46,024 bases of DNA from a bacterium (GCA_030426085.1 JAUHYW010000080.1:1-46024); one strand, 5' to 3'. Numbered from the stretch's first letter, positions 34,153 to 43,835 are shown. Made by a program: numbers and translations. Notes: generated by a model not told the origin, from the letters alone.

Positions 34153-34626
34153 TCACTCCAGCTTCAGCTTCATGCCCTCGTGGGACGGCGCGAACCCCAG
34201 CTTCTCGTAGAACCGGTGCGCGTCGGGCCGCCGCTTGTCGGTGGTGAACTGCACGAGGTGGCAGCCGCGCTTCTTCGCCCGGTCGATGGCCCAGCGGAAC
34301 ATGCGCCCGCCGAGGCCGGCGTTGCGCTGCTCGGTCGCCACCCGCACCCCCTCGATCTGGGCCCGCGGCCGACCCTGGTAGGTCAGCGAGGGGATGACCG
34401 TGAGCTGGAGCACGCCGACCACCCGCTCGCCGAGGCGCTCCCGGGCCACCGCCACCAGCAGCGTATCGTTGGGGCTGTCGGCGATGGCGTCGAACGCCCG
34501 CCCGTAGCCCTCGGGCAGCGGATCGGCGTACTGCTCCCGGATCTGGCCCAGCGGGTCGTCGGCCAGCAGCTTCACGACGCCGGCCAGATCGCTGCGGCGG
34601 GCGGTCCGCAAGATGATCGCGCTCAC
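34153..34626 (-). CDS. GNAT-family N-acetyltransferase
   Basis: 157 residues, a single GNAT domain: VGVLQLTVIPSLTYQG, the motif RVATEQRNAGLGGRMFRWAI (acetyl-CoA loop) and AHRFYEKLGFAPSHEGMKL. The GTG start at 34626 overlaps the aldehyde dehydrogenase stop (GTGA). It is the last gene of a unit with the dehydrogenase and the acetolactate-synthase-like enzyme. Substrate unknown. Confidence 0.82.
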   Translation of the reverse strand: MSAIILRTARRSDLAGVVKLLADDPLGQIREQYADPLPEGYGRAFDAIADSPNDTLLVAVARERLGERVVGVLQLTVIPSLTYQGRPRAQIEGVRVATEQRNAGLGGRMFRWAIDRAKKRGCHLVQFTTDKRRPDAHRFYEKLGFAPSHEGMKLKLE

Positions 34627-36053
34627 GGCGTACGCAGCACGAGCAGCCGGATCTCGGTCATGTCTTCGATGGCATAGCGGATGCCTTCCCGCCCCAGGCC
34701 GCTGTCCTTCACCCCGCCGTAGGGCATGTGATCGACCCGCCACGAGGGCACGTCGCCGATGACCACCCCGCCCACGTCCAGCTCGTCCCACGCCTTGTGA
34801 GCCTTGTAGATGTCCCGGGTGAAGATGCCCGCCTGCAAGCCGAACGCGCTGTCGTTCACCTCGGCCAGCGCCGCGTCGAAGTCATCGAACGGGGTCAGCA
34901 GCGCCATCGGCCCGAAGGCCTCTTCGCGATAGCACTTCGCGTCCCGGGGCACGCCCTCGAGCAGCGTCGCCTCGAGCATCGCCCCCTCGCGCCCGCCGCC
35001 GCACAGGACCGTCGCGCCGCCCTCGACCGCCTCCTCGATCCAGCCGTGCAGGCGCCTCGCCTCCTTCTCGCTGATCATCGGGCCGATGAACGTCTCGGGA
35101 TCCTTGGGATCACCCGCCTTCAGGGCCTTCGTCGCCTCCACCATCCGGGCCTTGAAGTCATCGTAGATGCTCGCGTGCACGATGATGCGCTGCACGCCGA
35201 TGCAGCTCTGCCCCGACTGGTAGAAGGCGCCGACGATGATGCGATCGACCGCGTCGTCCAGATCGGCGTCCGCGTCGACCACGCACGCCGCGTTGCCCCC
35301 GAGCTCGAGCACCACCTTCTTCTTGCCCGCCCGGGCCTTGAGATCCCAGCCGACGCCCGGCGAGCCGGTGAACGACAGCAGCTTCAGCCGCGCGTCGGTG
35401 GTGAACAGATCGGCCCCCTCGCGGTGGCACGGCAGGATGCTGAAGGCGCCCTTCGGCAGATCGGTCTCGGCGAGCACCTCGCCGATGATGAGCGCCCCGA
35501 TGGGCGTGCGGCTGGCCGGCTTGAGCACGAACGGGCAGCCCGCCGCGATGGCCGGGGCCACCTTGTGCGCCGCGAGGTTCAGCGGGAAGTTGAACGGCGA
35601 GATGAACGAGCACGGCCCCAGCGGGACCCGCTTCCACATGCCGAAGCGGCCCTCGGCCCGGGCCGAGATCTCCATCGGGATGACCTCGCCGTTGATGCGC
35701 ACGCTCTCCTCGGCGGCGATGCGGAAGGTGTCGATGAGGCGGCTGACCTCGCCCTCGGCGTCCTTGATCGGCTTGCCGGCCTCGATACACAGGCTCATCG
35801 CCAGCTCGTCGAAGCGGGCGGTGAAGCGCTCGACGCAGTGGTTCAGCGCCGCCTGGCGGGCGTGCACCGGCATGCGGCGCATGGGCTCGGCGGCCTCGAC
35901 CGCGGCGGCGATGGCCCGGTCGATGTCGTCGGGGCTGGCCATCGCCACCCGGGTCGCGACCTCGCCGGTGTACTTGTCGGTCACCGCGAGGTCGGTGTTG
36001 GGGGTCTCCGGCGTATTGGCCAGGTAGAAGGGATAGGTCTCGGCGAGTGACAT
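34623..36053 (-). CDS. Aldehyde dehydrogenase family protein
   Basis: 476-residue NAD(P)-dependent aldehyde dehydrogenase. Catalytic Cys in YQSGQSCIGVQR and general base Glu in VLELGGNAACVV are intact; SPFNFPLNLAAHKVAPA, FTGSPGVGWDLK and MPYGGVKDSGLGREG are family signatures. Similarity in pattern is to the non-phosphorylating glyceraldehyde-3-P / phosphonoacetaldehyde dehydrogenase branch. GGAG lies before the ATG. It follows the TPP enzyme by 61 nt, so it may oxidise an aldehyde released by that enzyme; this is inference. Confidence 0.87.
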   Translation of the reverse strand: MSLAETYPFYLANTPETPNTDLAVTDKYTGEVATRVAMASPDDIDRAIAAAVEAAEPMRRMPVHARQAALNHCVERFTARFDELAMSLCIEAGKPIKDAEGEVSRLIDTFRIAAEESVRINGEVIPMEISARAEGRFGMWKRVPLGPCSFISPFNFPLNLAAHKVAPAIAAGCPFVLKPASRTPIGALIIGEVLAETDLPKGAFSILPCHREGADLFTTDARLKLLSFTGSPGVGWDLKARAGKKKVVLELGGNAACVVDADADLDDAVDRIIVGAFYQSGQSCIGVQRIIVHASIYDDFKARMVEATKALKAGDPKDPETFIGPMISEKEARRLHGWIEEAVEGGATVLCGGGREGAMLEATLLEGVPRDAKCYREEAFGPMALLTPFDDFDAALAEVNDSAFGLQAGIFTRDIYKAHKAWDELDVGGVVIGDVPSWRVDHMPYGGVKDSGLGREGIRYAIEDMTEIRLLVLRTP

Positions 36054-36114
36054 GATGACTCCGTGGGCGGGCGTGGCGGGCGTGGGATGAGCGGCCGGCG
36101 GTCGGGGTCACCCC

Positions 36115-37755
36115 TCAGATGAGCTGGGCCTTGGCCTTGATCTCCTTGTTGAGCACCCGATCGTTGCCGCTGTAGTCCACCGCGCAGTCGACGACGTGCA
36201 CCCCGCCCTCGGCGTGGCACGTGCGCAGCAGCGGGCCGAGCTCCTCGGTCGAGCGCACCCGGTGCCCGTGGGCCCCGTAGGCCTGGGCGTACTTGACGAA
36301 GTCGGGGTTGCCGAACTCCAGCCCGTAGTCGGGCAGGCCCATGTTGGCCTGCTTCCAGCGGATCATGCCGTAGGCGTTGTCGTTGAGGACCAGCACCACG
36401 ACGTTCATGTCGAGCCGCACCGCGGTCTCGAGCTCCTGGCTGTTCATCATGAACCCGCCGTCGCCGCAGATGGCCATCACCGGGCGGTCGGGGTGCACGA
36501 GGTGGGCCGCCATCGCCGAGGGCAGCCCGGCGCCCATGGTGGCCAGGGCGTTGTCGAGCAGCACGGTGTTGGGCTCGCAGGCCTTGTAGTTGCGGGCGAA
36601 CCAGATCTTGTAGATGCCATTGTCCAGCGCGATGATGCCATTGGGCGGCATGACATCCCGCACGATGGACACCAGCCGCTGGGGCAGCACCGGGAAGCGG
36701 TCGTCGTCGCTGCCCTCGAGCAGGTGGGCCTCGATGTGGCGCTTGACCTCCATGAAGAAGTCGAAGTCCCACCGGCCCTGCACCAGCACCCGCTCCTTGA
36801 GCTGCCAGATGCTGTTGGCGATGTCCCCGACGACCTCGACCTGGGGGAAGTAGACCGGGTCCACCTCGGCGGTCGAGAAGTTGACGTGGATGACCTTGCG
36901 CCCGCCGGGCTCCATGAAGAACGGCGGCTTCTCGACCACGTCGTGGCCCACGTTGATGATGAGGTCGGCGTGCTCGATGGCCCGGTGCAGGAAGTCGCCC
37001 GACGACAGCGCGGCGTTGCCCAGAAACCGCGGGTGGCGCTCGTCGACGACGCCCTTGCCCATCTGGGTCGAGAAGAACGGGATGCCGGTCTTGTCGATGA
37101 ACTGGGTCAGCATGCGCGAGGTCATCTTGCGGTTGGCCCCCGCGCCGACGAGCAGCAGCGGGTGGCGGGCGGCCTCGATCATGTCGACCGCCTTCTTGAC
37201 CGCCTTCTCCTCGGCGATGGGCCGCCGGCTGACGCTCGCCGGGACCAGCGGCATCTCGGCGTCCTCTTCGGCGATGTCCTCGGGGAACTCGAGGTGCCCC
37301 GCCCCGGGGCGCTCCTCGTGCACCACCCGGAAGCACTCCCGCACCCGCGAGGGGATGGAGTTGCCCGATACGATCGTGCGGGTGTACTGGGTCAGCGGGC
37401 GCATCATGCCGACGACGTCCAGGATCTGGAACTGCCCCTGCTTGCTGTGCTTGATCGGCTTCTGCCCGGTGATCATCACCATGGGCATCGCGCCGAGCTG
37501 GGCGTAGGCCGCCGCGGTGACGAGGTTGGTCGCCCCCGGGCCGAGGGTCGACATGCAGACCCCCGCCTTGCCCGTCAGCCGGCCGTAGGTGGCGGCCATG
37601 AACCCGGCGGCCTGCTCGTGGCGGGTGAGCACCAGCTCGATGCTCGACGCCCGCAGGGACTCGAGCATGGCGAGGTTCTCCTCGCCGGGGATGCCGAAGA
37701 TGTACTCCACGCCTTCGGCTTCGAGGGCCTTGACCAGCAGATCGGACGCTTTCAT
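36115..37755 (-). CDS. Acetolactate-synthase-like TPP-dependent enzyme
   Basis: 546-residue thiamine-diphosphate enzyme. The catalytic Glu is in TRHEQAAGFMA; the TPP/Mg motif GDGGFMMNSQELETAV continues to NDNAYG. YGRLTGKAGVCMSTLGPGAT and MITGQKPIKHSKQGQFQILD are acetolactate-synthase-like blocks. No small regulatory subunit gene is adjacent, which suits a catabolic (AlsS-type) or other 2-oxoacid decarboxylase/ligase role. AGGAG precedes the ATG; a weak promoter-like pair (GAAACA, 17 bp, TATCCC) has its -10 at 37784-37789. Confidence 0.83.
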   Translation of the reverse strand: MKASDLLVKALEAEGVEYIFGIPGEENLAMLESLRASSIELVLTRHEQAAGFMAATYGRLTGKAGVCMSTLGPGATNLVTAAAYAQLGAMPMVMITGQKPIKHSKQGQFQILDVVGMMRPLTQYTRTIVSGNSIPSRVRECFRVVHEERPGAGHLEFPEDIAEEDAEMPLVPASVSRRPIAEEKAVKKAVDMIEAARHPLLLVGAGANRKMTSRMLTQFIDKTGIPFFSTQMGKGVVDERHPRFLGNAALSSGDFLHRAIEHADLIINVGHDVVEKPPFFMEPGGRKVIHVNFSTAEVDPVYFPQVEVVGDIANSIWQLKERVLVQGRWDFDFFMEVKRHIEAHLLEGSDDDRFPVLPQRLVSIVRDVMPPNGIIALDNGIYKIWFARNYKACEPNTVLLDNALATMGAGLPSAMAAHLVHPDRPVMAICGDGGFMMNSQELETAVRLDMNVVVLVLNDNAYGMIRWKQANMGLPDYGLEFGNPDFVKYAQAYGAHGHRVRSTEELGPLLRTCHAEGGVHVVDCAVDYSGNDRVLNKEIKAKAQLI

Positions 37756-37827
37756 CGGGGCTCCTGACGCCGGGGTGCGCAGCGGGATACGCCGAGCCCC
37801 GGCGGGTGTTTCGTCGGCCGGGTCGGG

Positions 37828-38229
37828 TCAGTCGATGACGGCGGTGGCCTGGATCTCGACGAGGTAGCGGGGGTCGGCCAGCCGGGTGACGCCGACGAGG
37901 GTCGAGACGGGCAGGGTCTCGGGGCCGAAGAGCTTCACCAGCTCGACGTGGCCCTCTTTCAGGTAGCGGTCGACGTCGGTCACGAAGGTGTTGACCCGCA
38001 CCACGTCGGCCAGCGTCGCCCCGAACTCGGCCAGCGACGCCTGGATGTTGAGCACGGTCCGCTTCACCTGCGCCGCCATGTCGCCCTCGCCGACCAGCCT
38101 GCGCCCCGGCTCCATCGACACGGTGCCGGCCACGTGGATCTGCGTCGTGCCGGTCGCCTTGATCACCTGGGTGTAGGCGTTCATGTACGGCTGGTACACG
38201 TTCTCCGGGTTCTTGCGTTCGAGCGGCAT
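37828..38229 (-). CDS. RidA-like (YjgF/UK114) protein, cytoplasmic
   Basis: 133-residue RidA-fold protein. Family blocks IHVAGTVSM, GDMAAQVKRTVLNIQASLAE, DVVRVNTFVTDVDRY and VSTLVGVTRLADPRYLVEIQ are clear. The residue just before VEIQ, where RidA imine deaminases have the substrate-binding Arg, reads as Leu; an Arg occurs two residues earlier. Imine deamination is therefore uncertain. The ATG at 38229 has a GGGGGAG site. It lies 33 nt downstream of the hybrid kinase and is probably co-transcribed with it. Confidence 0.82.
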   Translation of the reverse strand: MPLERKNPENVYQPYMNAYTQVIKATGTTQIHVAGTVSMEPGRRLVGEGDMAAQVKRTVLNIQASLAEFGATLADVVRVNTFVTDVDRYLKEGHVELVKLFGPETLPVSTLVGVTRLADPRYLVEIQATAVID

Positions 38230-38261
38230 CTCTCCCCCTTGGTCGGTGGCCCGCGGGCCGG

Positions 38262-40364
38262 TCATACCTTCGCCCGCCGGGCCAGCGTGCGCAACAGCGT
38301 CAGCAGCTCGCGGATGGCGATCGGCTTGGTCACGTAGGCGTCGGCCCCGGCCTGCATGCAGCGCTCGCGGTCGCCGCGCATGGCGTAGGCGGTCAGGGCG
38401 ATGATCGGGACCCGGCGCCCGCCGCCGGCCTCCCGGGCCCGGATGGCGGCGGTGGCCTCGAGCCCGTCCATGCCCGGCATCTGCACGTCCATCAGGATCA
38501 CCGCGAAGCGCCGCTGCGCGTGGGCCCGCAGCGCGTCCTCTCCGGTGTCGACGATGACCGCCTCGATGCCCTGCCGCTCGAGCACCCGCCGCATCAGCAT
38601 CTGGTTGACCGGGTTGTCCTCGGCGACGAGCACCGGCAGGTCGAAGGCCAGCGGCGCCTCGTCGATCGGCAGGTCGACGACAGGCAGCTCGGCGCTCGGC
38701 CGGCTGACGTCGGTCCCCTCGAGGCGGGCGGTGAAGTGGAAGGTGCTGCCCCGGCCGACGACGCTCTCGAGCCAGATGTCGCCCCCCATCAGGTGCACCA
38801 GCCGCGAGGCGATGGCCAGCCCCAGCCCGGTGCCGCCGTACAGCCGGGTGGTCGAGCGCTCGGCCTGCTCGAACGGCTCGAAGATCTGCTTCTGCCGGTC
38901 ACGGGGGATGCCGATGCCGCTGTCGGTCACCGCGACGTGCACCGTGTAGCCGTCGGCGTCGGCCGCGGCCAGCTCGACGGCGACCTGCACCCCCCCGGTG
39001 TCGGTGTACTTGATCGCGTTCTGCGTCAGGTTGGCCAGCACCTGCTGCAACCGCACCGGATCACCCACCACCCGCCGGGGCAGCTCGGGGTCGACGTCGC
39101 AGGTCAGGGCCAGCCCCTTCTCCTGCGCGGCGATGCGCAGCGGGGCCAGGGTCAGGTCGATGCGCTCGTGCAGGTCGAACACCGTGCGCTCGAGCTGCAG
39201 CTTGCCCGCCTCGACCTTCGACAGATCGAGGATGCTGTTGATGAGCCCCAGCAGCGCGGTCGCCGAACCCCGCACCGCGTCGAGGCACTGCCGCTGATCG
39301 TCGGTCAGGGCGCTGCCCAGCACGAGATCGGTCAGGCCGATGATGCCGTTCATCGGCGTCCGGATCTCGTGGCTCATGTTGGCCAGGAACGCGCTCTTCA
39401 TGCGGCTGGCCGAGACGGCGGTCTCCTTGGCCCGCAGCAGCTCGGCCTCGGCCGCCTTGCGCCAGGTGATGTCCTCGATGATCGACAGGAAGTACCGCGG
39501 CTGCCCGGCCTGATCGCGCACCACCGACGCCGTCAGGTTGGCCCAGACGTAGCGCCCCGACTTGTGGATGTAGCGCTTCTCGTGGCTGAAGTGGTCGACC
39601 TCGCCCCGCAGCACCCGGTTGGCGACCTCGAGGTTGGGGCTCATGTCGTCGGGGTGGGTCACGTCGCGGAAGGTCATGCCGACCAGCGCGTCGTGGGTGT
39701 AGCCCAGGATCTCGCAGAACTTGGGGTTGGCCCGCACGATGTGGCCGCTCATGTCGACGTGGGCGATGCCCATGCCCGCCTGATTGAACGTGATGCGATA
39801 CAGCTCGGCCCGCTCGTGCAGCAAGGTGCGGATGCGCTGGCTGCGGTTCTCGCCCGGGCGCCCGTCGGCCTCGATGGCCGCCGGCTCGTCGGTCGCGTGC
39901 TCGATGTGGGCCAGGGTCGCCTCGAGCTGATTGAGGCGGGAGTTGTCGGCCACCACCCCGATCCGCATCGACGGGTGGCCGGGCACCGGGTGGATCGACT
40001 CCCGGATCCAGACCGGCTCGTCGTCGGGGCCGAAGAGCCGGTACTCCCGCTCGGCCCGGGGCAGATCGCGGGCGTCCTGCAAGCCGAGGTCGAGCCACAC
40101 CCGATCGGCGGGGTGCACCCGGCGGTGCCACTCGGTGGGATCGTCCTCGAAGTGATCCGGGGGGTAGCCGAGCAAGGTCGCCGCGGCGGCGCCGATCGCC
40201 TGGGGGATCACCCGCCCGTCGGGCTGGATCGCGTAGGTCACCGTCGGCAGGGCCGACAGCGCCGCCGTCAGCGCGCGCGTCGGCGGCCCCCGGTCGGCCG
40301 CGGTGGGCGGCCCGGGCGTTACGCTGTCGGCGGAGGCGATCGATCGATCGTCGGACGAACTCAC
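38262..40364 (-). CDS. Hybrid sensor histidine kinase: PAS-PAS-HisKA-HATPase-REC
   Basis: 700 residues. Two PAS domains (about 40-155 and 190-310; the second has [20 protein letters not shown] and [12 protein letters not shown]) precede HisKA with [12 protein letters not shown] (H332), HATPase with [20 protein letters not shown] and [10 protein letters not shown], then one receiver with D626 ([11 protein letters not shown]) and the conserved Lys in VTKPI. No membrane segment is obvious. The GTG start at 40364 lies 6 nt after a -10-like TATCCT. It sits between two RidA-like genes. The target regulator is not in the window. Confidence 0.9.
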   Translation of the reverse strand: MSSSDDRSIASADSVTPGPPTAADRGPPTRALTAALSALPTVTYAIQPDGRVIPQAIGAAAATLLGYPPDHFEDDPTEWHRRVHPADRVWLDLGLQDARDLPRAEREYRLFGPDDEPVWIRESIHPVPGHPSMRIGVVADNSRLNQLEATLAHIEHATDEPAAIEADGRPGENRSQRIRTLLHERAELYRITFNQAGMGIAHVDMSGHIVRANPKFCEILGYTHDALVGMTFRDVTHPDDMSPNLEVANRVLRGEVDHFSHEKRYIHKSGRYVWANLTASVVRDQAGQPRYFLSIIEDITWRKAAEAELLRAKETAVSASRMKSAFLANMSHEIRTPMNGIIGLTDLVLGSALTDDQRQCLDAVRGSATALLGLINSILDLSKVEAGKLQLERTVFDLHERIDLTLAPLRIAAQEKGLALTCDVDPELPRRVVGDPVRLQQVLANLTQNAIKYTDTGGVQVAVELAAADADGYTVHVAVTDSGIGIPRDRQKQIFEPFEQAERSTTRLYGGTGLGLAIASRLVHLMGGDIWLESVVGRGSTFHFTARLEGTDVSRPSAELPVVDLPIDEAPLAFDLPVLVAEDNPVNQMLMRRVLERQGIEAVIVDTGEDALRAHAQRRFAVILMDVQMPGMDGLEATAAIRAREAGGGRRVPIIALTAYAMRGDRERCMQAGADAYVTKPIAIRELLTLLRTLARRAKV

Positions 40365-40370
40365 CGAAGC

Positions 40371-40376
40371 AGGATA
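40371..40376 (-). promoter_or_regulatory. -10-like TATCCT for leaderless kinase transcript, with direct repeats
   Basis: On the minus strand TATCCT ends 6 nt before the GTG at 40364. It is embedded in CAGGATACG / CAGGATCACG direct repeats (40370-40389) that could be an operator. A TTTCCC hexamer lies 17 bp upstream as a weak -35. Confidence 0.35.
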
Positions 40377-40417
40377 CGCAGGATCACGCAGGGGGGAAAG
40401 GCGGCGATCCTACGGGC

Positions 40418-40930
40418 TCAGCGGCGGTGGCGCCGGGGCGGCAGGACGGCGTCGACCTGGATCTCGACGAGGTAGCGCGGATCGGCGAGCCGGGTGACGC
40501 CCACCAGGGTCGAGGCGGGCACGGTGCCCTCGCCGAAGAACGCCTGCTGCTGGGGGGTGCCCTCCCACAGATAGGCGTCGACGTCGGTCACGAAGATGTT
40601 GATGCGCACGACATCCTGGGGGGTGGCCCCGGCCGCGGCGAGCGAGCGGCGCACGTTCTCGAAGGTGGTCGCCACCTGGAGCGCCATGTCGCCCTCGCCG
40701 ATCAGGTTGCGGTCCTCGTCGAGCGAGACGGTGCCCGCGATGTGCACATGGGTCCGCCCGGTGGCCACGACCACCTGGCTGTAGACGTTGTTGAACGGCA
40801 TGTACACGTCGGGCGGGTCGAAGCGCACGATGTGCGCGAAGCCGCCGTGGGCGGCGGCGTACGAGCCGACGAGGCCCCCGCAGAGCAGAAGCAGGGCGGC
40901 GATGGACAGACGACGGGTATTGCGCGACAT
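40418..40930 (-). CDS. RidA-like protein with N-terminal export signal
   Basis: 170 residues. An N-terminal RNTRR plus hydrophobic LSIAALLLLCGGLVGSYAAA is a Sec signal or single membrane anchor, predicting a periplasmic RidA domain. The domain has VHIAGTVSL, GDMALQVATTFENVRRSLAA, DVVRINIFVTDVDAY and STLVGVTRLADPRYLVEIQ, nearly identical at its C-terminus to the cytoplasmic copy 2.2 kb away, and the same Leu before VEIQ. GAGGAG supports the ATG at 40930. RidA proteins are normally soluble and cytosolic, so export is unusual. Confidence 0.83.
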   Translation of the reverse strand: MSRNTRRLSIAALLLLCGGLVGSYAAAHGGFAHIVRFDPPDVYMPFNNVYSQVVVATGRTHVHIAGTVSLDEDRNLIGEGDMALQVATTFENVRRSLAAAGATPQDVVRINIFVTDVDAYLWEGTPQQQAFFGEGTVPASTLVGVTRLADPRYLVEIQVDAVLPPRRHRR

Positions 40931-40989
40931 GGCGGGCTCCTCACGGGATCCGGGGGTGGCGGACATCGGCGACGGCGCCGATGTAAAAG

Positions 40990-41028
40990 ATTGTTATGAG
41001 AACAATGTTAGATTCTCAATACGTAACA
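40990..41028 (-). promoter_or_regulatory. AT-rich promoter/operator with three nested inverted repeats
   Basis: In a GC-rich background, 40981-41030 is about 65% AT. It has ATTGTT/AACAAT (40990-41006), TGAGAA/TTCTCA (40997-41018) and TGTTA/TAACA (41006-41028), all perfect. On the minus strand TTGAGA (41019-41014), 17 bp and TAACAA (40996-40991) form a promoter for the exported RidA-like gene, so bound protein would block it. Confidence 0.6.
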
Positions 41029-41085
41029 TCCGCCAGCCGGGAGACTACGCGTCGGAGATCCGTCGGTGGGGCGCCGGGGCGGGGC

Positions 41086-41874
41086 TCAGCGGGGCACGGG
41101 CGGGCAGCCCATGATGTTCTGGCCGGCGTCGACGTGCAGCACCTCGCCGGTGACGCCCCGGGCCATGTCGGAGAGCAGGAACAGCGCCGCGTCGGCCACC
41201 TCGGCCTGATCGACGGTGCGCCGCAGCGGCGCGATGTCGCCCGCCTCGGACAGCATGCGCCGGAAGCCGGGGATGCCGGCGGCGGCGAGGGTCTTGATGG
41301 GCCCGGCGCTGATGGCGTTGACCCGGATGCCGGCCGGGCCGAGGTCGGCGGCCAGATAGCGCAGCCCGGCCTCGAGCGCCGCCTTGGCCACCCCCATCAC
41401 GTTGTAGCCCGGCACCACCTTCTCGGCGCCGTAGTAGGTCAGCGTCAGCAGCGAGCCGCCGGCCGCCATCAGCGGCTCGGCCCGGCGGGCCATGGCGGCG
41501 AGGCTGTAGGCGCTGACGTCCATCGCCAGCGCGTGCCCCGCCCGGCTGGTATCGGCGAAGCGCCCGAGCAGATCGTCCCGATCGGCGAAGGCCACCGCGT
41601 GCACCACGAAGTCCAGCCGGCCGTCGAAGGCCTCGGCCGCGGCGGCGAAGCAGGCGTCGAGCGCGGCGTCGTCCCCCACGTCACACGGCACGCACAGCGG
41701 GGCCTCGATCTGCGCGGCGAGCGGCTTCACCCGCCGCTCGAGGCGCGCGCCGAAGTAGCTCACCCCCACCCGGGCCCCGTGGCGGTGGGCCGCCTCGGCG
41801 ATGGCCCAGGCGATGGAGCGGTGGTTGGCGACGCCGAAGACGAGGCCGTTCTTGCCGGCGAGCAGGTCGGTCAC
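41086..41874 (-). CDS. fabI: Enoyl-[acyl-carrier-protein] reductase FabI
   Basis: 262-residue SDR that reduces enoyl-ACP with NAD(P)H in fatty-acid elongation. The N-terminal [13 protein letters not shown] nucleotide site, [22 protein letters not shown], the catalytic Tyr-x6-Lys (YNVMGVAK) and [17 protein letters not shown] are FabI hallmarks. The GTG start at 41874 overlaps the RimI-like stop (GTGA). It ends the cytochrome-to-FabI gene chain. Confidence 0.92.
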   Translation of the reverse strand: MTDLLAGKNGLVFGVANHRSIAWAIAEAAHRHGARVGVSYFGARLERRVKPLAAQIEAPLCVPCDVGDDAALDACFAAAAEAFDGRLDFVVHAVAFADRDDLLGRFADTSRAGHALAMDVSAYSLAAMARRAEPLMAAGGSLLTLTYYGAEKVVPGYNVMGVAKAALEAGLRYLAADLGPAGIRVNAISAGPIKTLAAAGIPGFRRMLSEAGDIAPLRRTVDQAEVADAALFLLSDMARGVTGEVLHVDAGQNIMGCPPVPR

Positions 41875-42326
41875 GGAGAGCCTCCCGGATCGGGGGTCGA
41901 AGCATCGAGCGCCCGGCGGTACAGCGCGGCGTCGACCCCGTCGGCGTAATAGCCGCGGCGGGCGCCCACCGGCGCGAAGCCGGCGGCGGCGTACAGCGCG
42001 CGGGCCGGGCGGTTGTCGGCCCGCACCTCGAGGAAGAGCGCCCGGGCGCCCCGGGCCGCGGCGTCGGCGGCGACGTGCTCCACCAGCGCCCGCCCGCAGC
42101 CCCGGCGGCGGGCGGCGGGGGCCACCGCCAGCTCGCACAGCTCGGCCTCGTCGGCGACCACCCGGTACTCGGCGAAGCCCAGCAGCGCCCCGCCCTCGAC
42201 CAGCACCCGGCGCGCGGTGTGGGGCGGCGTCGCCTCGAGGTCGGAGACCCGGCGGACCCCGCCCAGCGCCCCGGCGAGCAGCGCGCCGACCGCCGGCGCG
42301 TCGTCGGGATCCATCGGCCGGATCAC
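41871..42326 (-). CDS. RimI-like GNAT N-acetyltransferase
   Basis: 151 residues. [20 protein letters not shown] is the acetyl-CoA motif [21 protein letters not shown] followed by [14 protein letters not shown] is the RimI pattern (N-terminal protein acetylation). The GTG at 42326 overlaps the engB stop, and its own stop overlaps fabI, so translation of the three genes is coupled. No TsaB/TsaD genes are adjacent, so ribosomal-protein-specific activity is not certain. Confidence 0.84.
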   Translation of the reverse strand: MIRPMDPDDAPAVGALLAGALGGVRRVSDLEATPPHTARRVLVEGGALLGFAEYRVVADEAELCELAVAPAARRRGCGRALVEHVAADAAARGARALFLEVRADNRPARALYAAAGFAPVGARRGYYADGVDAALYRRALDASTPDPGGSP

Positions 42327-42979
42327 CGATCCCCCGGATCGGCCCCATCGAGCGCCGCCCGGGCCGCGACGTCGACCGCCCGGGTGCCCGTCAGCCGCAC
42401 CACCCGCCGCCACAGCGGCTCGAGCCCGTCGCCGGTGACCGCCGACCACGCCACGAGCTGCTTCGGCGGCAGCCCCATCGCCTTGGCGATGCGCCCCAGC
42501 GCCGGCTTGCGCTTGCTGACCGGGAGCTTGTCGATCTTGGTGACCACCGGCAGCACCGCCCGCCCGTAGTGGCTGATCCAGGTGATCAGGTCGCGCTCCC
42601 AATCCCCCGGGGTGCGGCGGGCGTCCATCAGCAGCAGCAGCGCCTTCAGCGGGACCCGCTCGGCCAGATAGGTCTCGATCATGCGCCCCCACTGCGCTTT
42701 GACGTGGGGGGGCACCTTGGCGTAGCCGTAGCCCGGCAGGTCGCACAGCACGAAGCGGTCGTCGACCCGGAAGAAGTTGAGGAGCTGGGTCCGCCCCGGG
42801 GTGTTGCTCACCTTCGCCAGCCGGTGGCGGTTGACCAGGGTGTTGATGAGGCTCGACTTGCCCACGTTCGAGCGCCCGGCCACCGCGATCTCGGGCAGGC
42901 CGCCGGCGTCGGGCCAGTCGGGGGGGTGCACGGCGCTCTTGATGAACGTCGCCTGGTTGACATGGGGGTTGTAGGCCAT
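42323..42979 (-). CDS. engB: Ribosome biogenesis GTPase EngB (YihA/YsxC)
   Basis: 218-residue GTPase needed for 50S ribosome assembly. G1 is [10 protein letters not shown]2/G3 lie in [13 protein letters not shown] and [12 protein letters not shown]4 is TKIDK and G5 is SAVTGDG. The length and order match EngB. The C-terminus is extended slightly ([16 protein letters not shown]). Start ATG 42979, 4 nt from the stop of the upstream membrane gene. Confidence 0.93.
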   Translation of the reverse strand: MAYNPHVNQATFIKSAVHPPDWPDAGGLPEIAVAGRSNVGKSSLINTLVNRHRLAKVSNTPGRTQLLNFFRVDDRFVLCDLPGYGYAKVPPHVKAQWGRMIETYLAERVPLKALLLLMDARRTPGDWERDLITWISHYGRAVLPVVTKIDKLPVSKRKPALGRIAKAMGLPPKQLVAWSAVTGDGLEPLWRRVVRLTGTRAVDVAARAALDGADPGDR

Positions 42980-42983
42980 GGGA

Positions 42984-43835
42984 TCAGGCGCCGAGCGCGA
43001 CGGCGGCCAGCGCCAGGGCCGCGCCGACCAGGGTCGACGCCCGCAGCGCCGAGGAGCGCTCCAGCCCGGCCACCGCCAGCAGCCCGGCCACCGCCCACAA
43101 GGCGCCCTCCGCCGGGCGCCAGGGCAGACCGCCGACCTCGATCATGCGCCAGATGACCGCCGCCGCCGCCAGCGCCGCCCCGATCGGGATCAGCCGCTCG
43201 CCGCCGGAGCGGGGCGTCGTCCACAGCGCCGAGGCCAGAGCCAGGGCGGCCACCGCCGCGGCGACGCCCAGGGCGACGGTGCCCTCGGGCTGCGCGCTCC
43301 ACGGCAGATCGGGCACGGTGAAGCTCTGCACCGCGCCGACCTCGAAGCGGGCCAGCCACGCCCGCACGCCGGCCTCGCCCGACTCCAGGCCGCCCATCCG
43401 GGCGAACATCACCGCCGCCGCGCCGGCCCCGGCCGCCGGCAGCGCCGGGGCCAGCCACCGCGGGCCGACATCCCGCGTACGGTACTGCAAGCCGCCCCCG
43501 AGCAGCCCCAGCAGCAGCGCGGCCCACAGCGCGTACTCGGCCCCGTCCACCGGCCGCCGCAGGGGCAGCCGGCGCACCTGCCGCCGCCCGCCGTCCCGCT
43601 GGAGCACCAGCACCGTGCTCACCGGGGCCCCGTTGGCGTCGACCGCCTCGGCGGTGATCGGGTGCCCGAAGTCGCCCCGGGGGTCGGCCACCCACCACAC
43701 GCCGCCCACGATCAGGGCCGCCGCCAGGGCCGCCGCCGCCCGATAGCGCCGGGCCGAGAGCGGCGACGAGGCGAACAGCCCGCCGAGCAGCGCCAGGGCG
43801 CACCCGGCCAGGGACAACAGCACCGCCCCGCTCAT
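42984..43835 (-). CDS. Multi-pass membrane protein beside ResB-like protein
   Basis: 283 residues with about seven hydrophobic segments: a pair at the N-terminus (LLSLAGCALALLGGLFA, AAALAAALIVGGVWWVA), a short soluble beta region (FGHPITAEAVDANG, VLVLQRDGG), then a membrane bundle. No CcsA WxxWDPKE motif is present, so it is not an obvious haem-handling CcsA. The ATG overlaps the ResB-like stop (ATGA). Context suggests cytochrome maturation or complex assembly, but no family is recognised. Confidence 0.7.
   Translation of the reverse strand: MSGAVLLSLAGCALALLGGLFASSPLSARRYRAAAALAAALIVGGVWWVADPRGDFGHPITAEAVDANGAPVSTVLVLQRDGGRRQVRRLPLRRPVDGAEYALWAALLLGLLGGGLQYRTRDVGPRWLAPALPAAGAGAAAVMFARMGGLESGEAGVRAWLARFEVGAVQSFTVPDLPWSAQPEGTVALGVAAAVAALALASALWTTPRSGGERLIPIGAALAAAAVIWRMIEVGGLPWRPAEGALWAVAGLLAVAGLERSSALRASTLVGAALALAAVALGA

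Noticed and set aside
40340-40351. ATCG tetranucleotide run in the kinase gene
   Set aside because: Only three units, inside coding sequence; no sign of phase variation.
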